DNA from: CAWFSE01 sp963697565
Lineage (GTDB): Bacteria; Actinomycetota; Actinomycetes; CAVWCF01
Direction of reading: 5' to 3'
Assembly (NCBI GenBank): GCA_963697565.1
Contig: CAVOOM010000007.1
Coordinates: 682,001-746,000, forward strand
Length of the DNA: 64,000 nt
Of this stretch, positions 36,313-44,304 are shown in pieces. Position 1 is the stretch's first letter. Each line of letters begins with the position of its first letter. The notes under the pieces were generated by a model. It was given only the letters and a program-made list of their open reading frames with translations. It ran no database searches and was not told where the DNA came from. The position numbers and the translations under genes were made by a program.

Positions 36313-37023
36313 TCAGAGGTCGGTGACGCGCAGTCCGGCGTGGGCCTTGTACCGGCGGTTGATCGAGATCAGGTTCGCCGTCATCGCCTCGACCTGGTGG
36401 GCGTTGCGCAGCCGGCCGGCGTAGATCCCGCGCATGCCGGGGATCCGGTTGGCCAGCGCCTGGACCAGGTCGGTGGCCTCGCGGTCGTCGCCGACGACGA
36501 GGACATCGGTCTCGACGCGGTCGACGGCCTCGTCCAGCAGGAGCACCGCGGAGATGTGGTGGAACGCGCCGACCACCCGCGACTCGGTGAGCACCGCCGC
36601 CGCCTGCTGCGCGGCCGAGCCCTCGTCGACCGCGAGCGCGTAGGCCCCCTGCTTGTCGAAGCCGAGCGGGTTCGCGCAGTCGACGACGACCTTGCCGGAC
36701 AGCTCGGCGACGACGGACTCCAGCAGCTCGCGGTGGCCGTCGAAGGGCACGGCGACGACGACGACATCGCTGGCCGCGGCGCACGCCGCATTGCCCAGGC
36801 CGCGGACGCCGTGGCCCAACTCGGCGGCTGCGGTCTCGGCGCGCTCGGCGGAGCGCGATCCGACGATGACCTGCTGGCCGGCCAGCGACCAGCGGTGGGC
36901 GAGGCCGCGGCCTTGCTCGCCCGTGCCGCCGAGCACGCCGACGATGAGCGAGTCGACGGCGGGCAGGTCGTGCGGCGAGGCTGCTGCGGGCTTGGCGGGC
37001 GACGGCGACGCGGAATCGGACAT
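36313..37023 (-). CDS. npdG: NADPH-dependent F420 reductase
   Basis: 236 residues. IVGVLGGTGEQGRGLAHRW is the NADP loop of F420H2:NADP+ oxidoreductases; VIVGSRSAERAE carries the Ser-Arg that binds the 2-phosphate, and DVVVVAVPFDGH and FHHISAVLL follow. It exchanges hydride between NADPH and the deazaflavin F420, so the organism probably makes F420. The ATG at 37023 was chosen over the in-frame 37203 because GAGGAT lies 7 bases upstream on the coding strand and the Rossmann fold begins 28 residues later. Confidence 0.88.
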   Translation of the reverse strand: MSDSASPSPAKPAAASPHDLPAVDSLIVGVLGGTGEQGRGLAHRWSLAGQQVIVGSRSAERAETAAAELGHGVRGLGNAACAAASDVVVVAVPFDGHRELLESVVAELSGKVVVDCANPLGFDKQGAYALAVDEGSAAQQAAAVLTESRVVGAFHHISAVLLLDEAVDRVETDVLVVGDDREATDLVQALANRIPGMRGIYAGRLRNAHQVEAMTANLISINRRYKAHAGLRVTDL

Positions 37024-37061
37024 GCCCGGCATCCTCGCAGGCACCGGTGCGCGGTGGTTCG

Positions 37062-37670
37062 ATGACCCCCGTGGACGCTTCCCGGGTGCTCGTGCTGCGC
37101 GAGCTGCTCGCCACGAGCGGGTGGATCGAGCGGACCTCGGACTTCGCGCGCTCGCTGCGGACCTCGACGCGGAGCCCGGGCGGGCTGCTGCTCGTCGGCA
37201 CACCGGACAGCGAGCCGTGGCACCTGGCGGCCCACCTTGACGACGAGTCCCGCTTCGCCGGCATCCCGGAGCTGGCGCCCACGCTCGTGCGCTACGCCCC
37301 TCCGCCTGGGGCTCCCGCCCACCTGGCGATCACGCTGAGGCGGCTCGAGGCCGCCGGGCGCGGCGAGACGGTCTTCGTCGTGGCCGAGGACGACGCCCCC
37401 GAGCAGCTGCTGGAGCGGGCCGCTGATGCGCGGCGCGCCGGGGCGACGATCCTGTCGATCGACGGGGGCGACGCCGAGCTGCACTCCGTGGCCCACGAAT
37501 CGCTCACAGTCGTCGAGGCCGACCTGGTCGTGCCGGAGATCTCCTTCGACTCCGTGCAGCACTTGGTCAGCGTGGCGGCGGGCGCGCCGGTTCCCGAGGC
37601 GACCGCGGGCGCCCGGGCCCGGTTGGCGAGACTGCTCGACCGGATCAGCGGGCCCGCCCCCTCGCGGTAA
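37062..37670 (+). CDS. Conserved hypothetical, weakly SIS-like
   Basis: 202 residues from ATG 37062 (an in-frame GTG at 37071 is also possible). No membrane segment. GGLLLVGTPDSEPWHL and GETVFVVAEDDAPEQLLERA read like alternating beta/alpha units, and AGATILSIDGGDAELHSVAH resembles the strand after the phosphosugar loop in SIS domains, followed by SFDSVQHLVSVAAG. I cannot assign a function. It is divergent from npdG with about 38 bases between them, so they share a promoter region. Confidence 0.6.
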   Translation: MTPVDASRVLVLRELLATSGWIERTSDFARSLRTSTRSPGGLLLVGTPDSEPWHLAAHLDDESRFAGIPELAPTLVRYAPPPGAPAHLAITLRRLEAAGRGETVFVVAEDDAPEQLLERAADARRAGATILSIDGGDAELHSVAHESLTVVEADLVVPEISFDSVQHLVSVAAGAPVPEATAGARARLARLLDRISGPAPSR

Positions 37671-37712
37671 ACCGGTCGACGCGGCCGCGCGCCCGGTCGA
37701 GGATGGGTGGCC

Positions 37713-39053
37713 GTGGCGGGGACCGGGTGGGCGCGCAGCGCGCGGGTGGACCTGACCCCATTGCGGGGCTCGCGCGACTTCCGACTGCTTGTAGGCGCGG
37801 GCGCCGTGACCTCGATCGGCTCGCTCACGACGTACGTCGCGCTGCCGTTCCAGGTGAAGGAGCTCACCGGGTCATACCTCGCGGTCGGGCTGCTCGGAGC
37901 CGTGGAGCTGGTGCCGCTCATCGTCTTCGGCTTGTGGGGCGGCGCCATCGCCGACGCCCACGACCGGCGGCGCATCGTGATCGGCTGCGAGTTCGCCCTG
38001 CTCCTCTGCTCCGCGGCCCTGCTCGCCAACGGCCTGCTTCCCGAGCCACGGCTGTGGGTTCTGTACGTCGTCGCCGCGATGTTCGCCACCCTCGACTCGC
38101 TGCAGCGGCCGTCGCTCGACGCGATCATCCCGCGCGTGGTGCCCCACGATCAGCTGGCGGCTGCGGCCGCCATCAACTCGATGAAGTGGCAGCTGGCGAG
38201 CCTCGCCGGGCCGGCCTTCGCCGGCTTCCTCATCGCCGGCCTGGGGGTCTCGGCGGCGTACGGCCTGGACGTCGCGACCTACGCGGTGTCGCTGGTGCTC
38301 CTGTGGCGGCTCCGGCCGGTGCCCCCCGGCGTCCGGACGGAGGGGCCCTCGCTCGCGGGCATCGCCGAGGGCGTGCGGTACGCGTGGGGGCGCAAGGACC
38401 TGCTCGGCACCTACCTCGTCGACACCGTCGCGATGTTGTTCGCGTTTCCGATGGCGCTCTTCCCCTTCGTCGCTGATGACCTGGGTGCGCCGTGGGCCCT
38501 GGGACTGCTCTACACCGCGCCCTTCGTGGGGTCGCTGCTCATGACGTTGACCAGCGGATGGACCGGACAGGTGCACCGCCACGGGCGTGCCATCTTCCTG
38601 TCGGCAATGGCTTGGGGAATCGCCATCGCGGCGTTCGGCCTGGCCACCGACATCCGGCTGGCGCTTGCCTTCCTGGTCCTCGCGGGGGCCGCGGACATGT
38701 CGAGCGGACTGTTCCGCACCCTGATGTGGAACCAGACGATTCCCGACGAGCTGCGCGGCCGCATGGCCGGTATCGAGCTGCTGTCGTACTCCGTTGGCCC
38801 GACGCTCGGACAAGTGCGCGCCAGCGCCGTCGCGCAGCTCGCCGGACTTCGCCTCTCCATCGTGAGCGGGGGCGTGCTCTGTTTCGCCGCAACGGGTTTG
38901 CTGATCGCGGCGCTGCCGTCGCTTTGGCGCTACGACGCGCGAACCGATGAGCATGCGCAGCGACAGCGCGATGCCGTCCGACTCCGCGATCAGTCGGACG
39001 AGCGATCGGCGCCTGACGCGCCAACGTCAGACGGGCCGACACGGTCCCCGTGA
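37713..39053 (+). CDS. MFS transporter, MFS_3/EntS-like
   Basis: 446 residues from GTG 37713; an in-frame GTG two codons earlier is equally in frame but closer to the -10-like GAGGAT (37699-37704). Twelve helices. RDFRLLVGAGAVTSIGSLTT is helix 1, FGLWGGAIADAHDRRRIVIG the loop 2-3 motif, and WNQTIPDELRGRMAGIELLS the second-half repeat. This group exports siderophores or drugs. A hydrophilic tail rich in Asp/Arg follows the last helix. Not interrupted. Confidence 0.85.
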   Translation: MAGTGWARSARVDLTPLRGSRDFRLLVGAGAVTSIGSLTTYVALPFQVKELTGSYLAVGLLGAVELVPLIVFGLWGGAIADAHDRRRIVIGCEFALLLCSAALLANGLLPEPRLWVLYVVAAMFATLDSLQRPSLDAIIPRVVPHDQLAAAAAINSMKWQLASLAGPAFAGFLIAGLGVSAAYGLDVATYAVSLVLLWRLRPVPPGVRTEGPSLAGIAEGVRYAWGRKDLLGTYLVDTVAMLFAFPMALFPFVADDLGAPWALGLLYTAPFVGSLLMTLTSGWTGQVHRHGRAIFLSAMAWGIAIAAFGLATDIRLALAFLVLAGAADMSSGLFRTLMWNQTIPDELRGRMAGIELLSYSVGPTLGQVRASAVAQLAGLRLSIVSGGVLCFAATGLLIAALPSLWRYDARTDEHAQRQRDAVRLRDQSDERSAPDAPTSDGPTRSP

Positions 39054-39150
39054 ATGCGTGCGGTAACCGTGCATGCACGCGCGAGTAGTGCGACCCTGTT
39101 CCCCGACACGTTCCGGCGACCCTGCCGGGAACACACACCAGGAGGCTTGC

Positions 39151-39791
39151 GTGGCGGCGACACCCGCAAAGAAGGCTGCGGCAAAGAAGACCGTGGCAAA
39201 GAAGGCAGCCCCGGCCAAGAAGGCCCCGGCGAAGAAGGCGGCACCCGCCAAGAAGGCTCCCGTCCGCAAGGCGGCACCCGCCAAGAAGGCGCCGGCTCGC
39301 AAGGCAGCGCCCGCCAAGAAGGCTCCGGCCACGCAAGGCGGCACCCGCCAAGAAGGCTCCCGTCCGCAAGGCGGCACCCGCCAAGAAGGCTCCCGTCCAA
39401 GAAGGCGGCGCCCGCCAAGAAGGCCCCCGCCAAGAAGGCCCCGCCAAGAAGGCCCGCCAAGAAGGCCCCCGCCAAGCAAGGCCGCCGTCCCAAGGCGGTC
39501 CAGGGCGTGGTCAGGGCCGAGAAGGCCGTGGCCAAGGGCGTTACCTCCGCGGCCAGGACGGTCACTCGACGGCCGCCGGCCAAGAAGGCGGCTCCCGCGA
39601 AGAAGGCACCGGTCCGCAAGGCCGTCGCCAAGAAGGCGCCCTGCCAAGAAGGCCCCCGCAAGAAGGCGCCACCGTCGCAAGGCCGTCCGGCGCCGCCAAG
39701 AAGGCCGCCGCGCCAAGAAGGCACCCGTGCCCGCAAGGCCGCGCCCGCCAAGAAGGCGCCCGCGAGGAAGGCACCGGCGAAGAAGGCCTAG
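39151..39791 (+). CDS. Histone H1-like Lys/Ala/Pro-rich protein (several frameshifts)
   Basis: GTG 39151 follows AGGAGG (39140-39145). Tandem repeats of KKAAPAKKAP and KKAPVRKAAP type make up most of the protein, with one non-repetitive island, RRPKAVQGVVRAEKAVAKGV, near the middle. It ends in KAPARKAPAKKA, TAG at 39789-39791. It resembles the H1-like DNA-binding tails found in actinobacterial HU (HupS) and in chlamydial Hc proteins, but has no HU domain in front. The frame is lost several times inside the repeats (first near 39335). It probably coats or condenses DNA. Confidence 0.75.
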
Positions 39792-39808
39792 CCGGAACCG
39801 CACGCAGC

Positions 39809-39841
39809 CGTGCCCGCCGCCCCATTGGGGTGGCGGGCACG
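39809..39841. terminator. Bidirectional hairpin terminator
   Basis: 15-base arms 39809-39823 and 39827-39841 pair completely, with one G-U, around the loop ATT. It sits between the convergent H1-like gene and the small minus-strand gene, and would end transcription from both sides. Confidence 0.85.
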
Positions 39842-39858
39842 ATTGCGTGGCTGGCCCC

Positions 39859-40053
39859 TCAGTCGTCGTTCCACTCGGGGTCGGTGTCCCATGCCTCAGT
39901 CCGGTCGGCAGCGATCTGCAGAGCCCGCTCCGCCTCCTCGCGGGTCTCGTACGGCCCCAGCCGGTCGGCGTTGGGATGCCCCTCGTCGGCCCGCTCCACC
40001 TGGTGGCACTTGAGGCAGAAGTACCAGCCCTCGCGACCCGCCTTGATAGCCAT
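39859..40053 (-). CDS. Small conserved hypothetical, single CxxC
   Basis: 64 residues, starting MAIKAGREGWYFCLKCHQVE behind a strong Shine-Dalgarno (GGAGGAAGGGAG). The core is a Cys-x-x-Cys followed by GHPNADRLGPYETREEAERAL, reminiscent of small SPOR-like or zinc-binding actinobacterial proteins found next to map. Function unknown. It is divergent from map with 40 bases between the starts. Confidence 0.7.
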   Translation of the reverse strand: MAIKAGREGWYFCLKCHQVERADEGHPNADRLGPYETREEAERALQIAADRTEAWDTDPEWNDD

Positions 40054-40079
40054 GGGCGCTCCCTTCCTCCAGTCCCTCC

Positions 40080-40085
40080 TAGACT
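40080..40085 (+). promoter_or_regulatory. Putative -10 of leaderless map promoter (TAGACT)
   Basis: TAGACT ends 8 bases before GTG 40094, slightly longer than the usual 6-7. Confidence 0.4.
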
Positions 40086-40093
40086 GCCGTTCC

Positions 40094-40942
40094 GTGCCCC
40101 TGCTCGCCCCCGGAACCGTCTCGCCGCTTCGCGCCGTACCCGCGCACATCGAACGGCCGGAGTACGTCGGCCGCAAGGCGCCCACGCCCTACCGGGGGCC
40201 CGAGGTCAAGGACCCCGACACCATCGAGCGGATGCGGGTCGCCGGCCGGATCGCCGCGCAGGCGCTGGAGGAGGTCGCCCGCCACATCGCCCCCGGGGTG
40301 ACCACTGACGAGCTGGACCAGGTCGGCCATGACTTCCTGCTCGACCACGGCGCGTACCCGTCGACCCTGGGCTACCGCGGATACCCCAAGTCCCTGTGCA
40401 CCTCGATCAACGAGGTCATCTGCCACGGCATCCCAGACGACCACGCGCTCAACGACGGCGACATCGTCAACATCGACATCACCGCCTACATCGGCGGGGT
40501 CCACGGCGACACCGACGCCACGTACCTCGTCGGAGACGTCGACGAGGAGTCGCGCCTGCTGGTCGAACGCACCCGAGAGGCGACGATGCGGGCTATCCGC
40601 GCGGTCGCGCCCGGGAGGCACCTCAACGTCATCGGCCGGGTGATCGAGTCCTACGCGAAGCGCTTCGGATACGGCGTCGTGCGCGACTTCACCGGGCACG
40701 GCATCGGCACGGCGTTCCACTCCGGCCTCGTGGTGACCCACTACGACGACCCGCGGGCGACCACCGTGATGGAGCCGGGCATGACGTTCACGATCGAGCC
40801 GATGCTCACGCTGGGGACGATCGACTACACGATCTGGCCGGACGGCTGGACGGTCGTCACCCAGGATGGCCGGCGAAGCGCCCAGTTCGAGCACACCGTG
40901 CTGGTGACCGACACCGGCCACGAGATCCTCACGCTGCCCTGA
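40094..40942 (+). CDS. map: Methionine aminopeptidase type I
   Basis: 282 residues from GTG 40094. It removes N-terminal Met from new proteins using two metal ions. The five metal ligands are recognisable: Asp in DIVNIDITAYIGGVHGDTDAT (two), His in TGHGIGTAFHSG, and Glu in TIEPMLTL and SAQFEHTVL. The N-terminal extension (APGTVSPLRAVPAHIERPEY) is typical for the actinobacterial MetAP1c form, which has an SH3-binding-like linker. The ROK kinase follows 8 bases after its stop. Confidence 0.95.
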   Translation: MPLLAPGTVSPLRAVPAHIERPEYVGRKAPTPYRGPEVKDPDTIERMRVAGRIAAQALEEVARHIAPGVTTDELDQVGHDFLLDHGAYPSTLGYRGYPKSLCTSINEVICHGIPDDHALNDGDIVNIDITAYIGGVHGDTDATYLVGDVDEESRLLVERTREATMRAIRAVAPGRHLNVIGRVIESYAKRFGYGVVRDFTGHGIGTAFHSGLVVTHYDDPRATTVMEPGMTFTIEPMLTLGTIDYTIWPDGWTVVTQDGRRSAQFEHTVLVTDTGHEILTLP

Positions 40943-40950
40943 GGAGCGAC

Positions 40951-41725
40951 ATGACGAGCGCTGCGCACAACCCGATGGAGTGGCCGAGCGACGTCCGCAC
41001 GCTGGCGATCGACGTCGGCGGGAGCGGGCTCAAGGCCGGCCTGCTCGACGCGAACGGCGCCATGGTGACCGAGCGCGTGCGCGTGCCCACGCCGTACCCG
41101 TGCTCCCCCGAGCGGCTGGTCGCCGCGCTCGTCGAGCTCACTGCCCCCCTGCCGGCTCCCCACCGGGTGACCGTGGGCTTCCCCGGCCTCGTCCGGCACG
41201 GCCGTGTGCTCAACGCCCCCAACCTGGTGCGCACCGGGCCAGGCGGCTCGGTCGATCCCAAGATGTCCAAGGCCTGGCAGCGGACACGATCTGGCGACGT
41301 CGCTGGCCGCGGCCTTCGACCTACCGGTCAAGGTCGCAAACGACGCCGACGTCCAGGGCTGCGCGGTCGTGCGCGGCGAGGGCGTCGAGTTCGTGATGAC
41401 CCTGGGCACCGGGGTCGGCACGGCGCTGTTCGACAACGGACACCTCATGCCGCACCTGGAGCTGTCGCACTCGCCGTTCCGCAAGGGCCAGGACTACGAC
41501 GAGCAGATCGGCGAGGCGGCGCGCCAGCAGATCTCCCCCAAGCGCTGGAACGAGCGGGTGCGCCTGGCCATCGAGACGTTCGACTCGTTCCTCTTCTTCG
41601 ACACCGTGTACGTGGGCGGCGGCAACGCCAAGCGCATCATCGGCGACCTCGGCTCCCGCGCCGTCATCGTGCCCAACGCGGCCGGGATCCTCGGCGGGAT
41701 CCGGATCTGGGAGCTCGACACCTAA
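40951..41725 (+). CDS. ROK-family sugar kinase, polyphosphate glucokinase-like (frameshifted)
   Basis: About 258 residues; ATG 40951 has GAGGAG just upstream and the gene is coupled to map. LAIDVGGSGLKAGLLDANG is the phosphate-1 ATP loop of ROK kinases, VTVGFPGLVRHGRV and DLPVKVANDADVQG hold the catalytic Asp, and FVMTLGTGVGTALF is phosphate-2. The usual ROK zinc motif is absent (ELSHSPFRKGQ instead of the His-Cys cluster), as in polyphosphate glucokinases. The break is near 41282. Glucose phosphorylation is the best guess; phosphate donor unknown. Confidence 0.75.
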
Positions 41726-41756
41726 TTGTACGCATTTCAACTACTTGCGGTACGAT
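41726..41756 (+). promoter_or_regulatory. marR promoter region with imperfect inverted repeat
   Basis: TACGAT (41751-41756) ends 6 bases before ATG 41763. GTACGCA on the left and TGCGGTAC on the right form an imperfect inverted repeat over the promoter in an A/T-rich patch; it may be the MarR protein's own operator. TTGTAC (41726) is 19 bases from the -10. Confidence 0.4.
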
Positions 41757-41762
41757 TGCGCC

Positions 41763-42255
41763 ATGACCTCGGCCACGCGCACCACCACCGCCAGAACAAC
41801 TCGTTGGCTGACGGCTGACGAGCAGCGGCACTGGAGGGCCTTCATCAGCGCCGTGGAGCTCCTCCCCGACCAGCTGCAGCGGGAGCTGATGGCCGAGCAC
41901 GGCATCACCATGCCCGACTACGAGATCCTGGTCCGGCTCTCTGAAGCCGAAGGCCGCCGGCTGCGGATGAGCGAGCTGGCCGAGCGGTCGCTGTCATCGC
42001 GGTCTCGGCTATCGCACCAGGTCGTCGAGGATGGAGGCGGCCGGGCTGGTCCGCCGCGAGGACTGCACCGAGGACCGCCGCGGCCAGTGGGCCGTGATGA
42101 CCGAGCAGGGCTGGGCCGCGATCCAGGCCGCAGCGCCCGACCACGTCGAGTCCGTCCGTGCCCATCTCGTCGACCAGCTCACCCCGGCCGAGTTCGCCGC
42201 GCTGGGCCGCGCCTGCGCCAAGGTGGTCGACCACCTGCAGTCCGTACGCGACTGA
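41763..42255 (+). CDS. MarR-family transcriptional regulator (frameshifted)
   Basis: About 164 residues. WRAFISAVELLPDQLQREL is the dimerisation helix, MPDYEILVRLSEAEGRRLRM with SELAERSLSSRSRLSHQV is the winged-helix recognition part, and MEAAGLVRREDCTEDRRGQW the wing. The wing lies in a second frame; one base is missing or added near 42027. The length is normal after repair. It is convergent with an ABC exporter gene pair and may control it. Confidence 0.85.
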
Positions 42256-42261
42256 CGGCGG

Positions 42262-43064
42262 CTACTGCCAGCGGAAGTAGCGCACCGACAGCGCGGTCGC
42301 CGCGACGAGGATGGCCGATCAGCACCAACACGTCGAACCTGAGGTCGGCCCAGGGCTCCCCGAACCACAGCCCCCGCATCAGCTTGACGACGTACGTGAG
42401 GGGGATGAAGTTGGCGAGGGTCTGGAGCCCGGGCGGGAGCAACTCCAACGGCAGGGACGCTCCCGACAGGAACATCATCGGGTAGGCCAGGACCATGCCA
42501 ACGGTCTGGGCGACGCGCGCAGAGGGGGCCAGGCTGGCCACCAGGTAGCCCAGGGCGAAGAAGGCGAGCGCGCTGAGGGTGAAGCCGGCCAGGACCGCGG
42601 GCAGGCTGCCCTCCAGTCCGCACCCCGAACGCCGCCATGCCCACCCCGATGAGCAGCAGCGTCCCGATCAGGGTCATCAGGTAGTAGGCGGCCACGTCGG
42701 CGATCAGAAACGTCAGGGGCCGCATCGGCGTGACGCGGTACCGCCGCAGGATGCCGAGCTCGCGGTAGGTGGAGGTCTGGATCGGGATGGCGATCAGGCC
42801 GACCGACACGATCACGAGGGCGATGTACGCGGGGACGGTGACGTCCATGGCCCCCTGCCCGCCGAGGTCCGGGTCGGGCTCGTTGCCGTAGATCAGGCCG
42901 AACAGCACCAGCATCAGCGGGGCGAAGGCGATCGTGAAGAACGTCGCCATGGGCTCGCGCAGGTACAGCTTGGCCTGCACGCCCATCATCGGCAGCAGCC
43001 CGCGCGTCGGGTGCGACGGGTGCCGGTTGCGCGCCGGGGGCGCGGTGCGAGCCGCGGTCGTCAT
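42262..43064 (-). CDS. ABC-2 type transporter permease (two frameshifts)
   Basis: About 267 residues from ATG 43064, overlapping the ATPase stop (ATGA). Six helices are seen: PMATFFTIAFAPLMLVLFGL, VPAYIALVIVSVGLIAI, VAAYYLMTLIGTLLLIGV, ALAFFALGYLVASLA, VGMVLAYPMMFLSGASLPLE and the last near VLVLIGILVAATALSVRYF. The ABC-2 signature region is MMFLSGASLPLELLPPGLQ. Breaks lie near 42610 and 42318; the restored end RYFRWQ has TAG at 42262-42264. It forms an exporter with the adjacent ATPase, cargo unknown (drugs or daunorubicin-like compounds are typical). Confidence 0.85.
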
Positions 43065-43993
43065 GTCCGCGCCTCTCGCATCTCCCGGCCGGTTAGGGCG
43101 AGGAAGACGTCTTCCAGGGACGGCTGCTCGGTCCGCAGGTCGTGGAACCCCACCCCCGCCTGCTCGAGCACGCCCAGGATCGGCGCGAGCGAGCGGTCCG
43201 ACTCCCCGTACGCGACCACCCGGTCGCCGGAGCGCTCCACCCGGGTCACGGTGGGAAGCGCGCGGAGCGCCGCCAGGACATCGTCACCCGCGTGGTCGCA
43301 GGCGAACGAGACGCGGTGCTCGGCCCCGAGGGACTCGATGAGGGCCGCTGGCGTGTCGAGGGCCACGACCTTCCCGCCGTCGATCACCATGACGCGGTCG
43401 CACAGCCGCTCGGCCTCCTCCATGAAGTGGGTGGTGAGCACGACCGTCTTGCCCCGGTCGCGGACCGCGCGGACCAGGTCCCAGGTGGCATGGCGGGCCT
43501 GCGGGTCCAGGCCCGAGGTGAGCTCATCGAAGAAGACCAGGTCTGGGTCCCCGACCAAGGCGAGCGCGATCGCCAACCGCTGCCGCTGGCCGCCCGAGAG
43601 CTTGGCCCACGGCACCCGCGCCCGCTCGGCCAGGCCGAGGTCCTCAAGGAGGCCCTCGGCGGGCAGCGGGTGCTCGTAGAAGGACGCGAACAGGTCCATG
43701 GCCTCGCCCACCCGCATCCGCGCGGGAAGCGCGCTCTCCTGCAGTTGCGCGCCGATCCGCTCGCGCAGCGCCGTGCCCTCGCGCTGCGGGTCCAGATCGA
43801 GGACGTGCACCGCGCCGCCGTCTGGGGTGCGCAGGCCCTCCAGGCACTCCACGGTCGTCGTCTTGCCGGCCCCGTTGGGTCCCACGATCCCGAAGATCTC
43901 CCCCGCCTCAACCTCGAACGAGACGCCGTCGACCGCCTGCGTCGGGCCGTACGTCTTGCGCAGGCCCACGACGCTCACGACGGCGGTCGCCAC
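43061..43993 (-). CDS. ABC transporter ATP-binding protein (DrrA-like)
   Basis: 310 residues from GTG 43993. Walker A GPNGAGKTTT, signature LSGGQRQRLA, Walker B DLVFFDELTSGLDP and the switch His in VLTTHFMEEAERL are all intact. A C-terminal extension of about 90 residues with DVLAALRALPTVTRVERSGD is usual in DrrA-type ATPases. Coupled to the permease through ATGA. The frame is open upstream to 44266, but nothing before 43993 resembles the family. Confidence 0.9.
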   Translation of the reverse strand: MATAVVSVVGLRKTYGPTQAVDGVSFEVEAGEIFGIVGPNGAGKTTTVECLEGLRTPDGGAVHVLDLDPQREGTALRERIGAQLQESALPARMRVGEAMDLFASFYEHPLPAEGLLEDLGLAERARVPWAKLSGGQRQRLAIALALVGDPDLVFFDELTSGLDPQARHATWDLVRAVRDRGKTVVLTTHFMEEAERLCDRVMVIDGGKVVALDTPAALIESLGAEHRVSFACDHAGDDVLAALRALPTVTRVERSGDRVVAYGESDRSLAPILGVLEQAGVGFHDLRTEQPSLEDVFLALTGREMREART

Positions 43994-44208
43994 ACCCCAA
44001 CCGTCGCTGCCGGGGCTCGGGCCTGCCAGAGGCCATCGTCCCGGCGATCGAGCGCGATGGCGTAGTCGGGGCGGCCGCGCTCGCCGTCGGTGGGAGAGGC
44101 GACGAGTGCGCAATCGTGTGGAACCCGGAGCGCTGCGTAAGCCCCGGTTCGTCCGGTCGGGACGATGTCCTCTGTACCCGTGCGGCCGCAAAGTCCATGG
44201 TGGGGGTG
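43994..44208. other. Intergenic stretch without an assignable gene
   Basis: Between the ABC ATPase and the repeated leader. An open minus-strand frame here contains CALVASPTDGERGRPDYAIA and could be a gene remnant, but it has no start signal and no family I recognise. No promoter could be singled out. Confidence 0.3.
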
Positions 44209-44304
44209 ACGGTGAGGCGCAGATCCGAGAACCGCCGCCCTGGCCGCCAGGTTCTCGGGGAGCCACTGGCGAACCCGGCGCCGCGTGACGGGGAGGTGCC
44301 GGTC
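44209..44304 (+). promoter_or_regulatory. Structured leader of RCC1 gene 1 (two hairpins, ribosome site partly paired)
   Basis: Hairpin 1 pairs CCGAGAACC (44225-44233) with GGTTCTCGG (44250-44258). Hairpin 2 pairs CCGGCGCC (44275-44282) with GGTGCCGG (44295-44302), which includes the end of the Shine-Dalgarno GGGGAGG (44290-44296) and stops 2 bases before the ATG. The same leader precedes copy 2. Confidence 0.5.

Noticed and set aside
39151..39791. Regular short repeats, looking like a CRISPR array or tandem satellite
   Set aside because: The repeats code for Lys-Ala-Pro blocks without unique spacers of equal length; a start codon and ribosome site precede them and a terminator follows.
43994..44208. 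Minus-strand fragment with CALVASPTDGERGRPDYAIA as a gene
   Set aside because: No start, no ribosome site, no recognised domain; it may be a remnant but I cannot support a gene.
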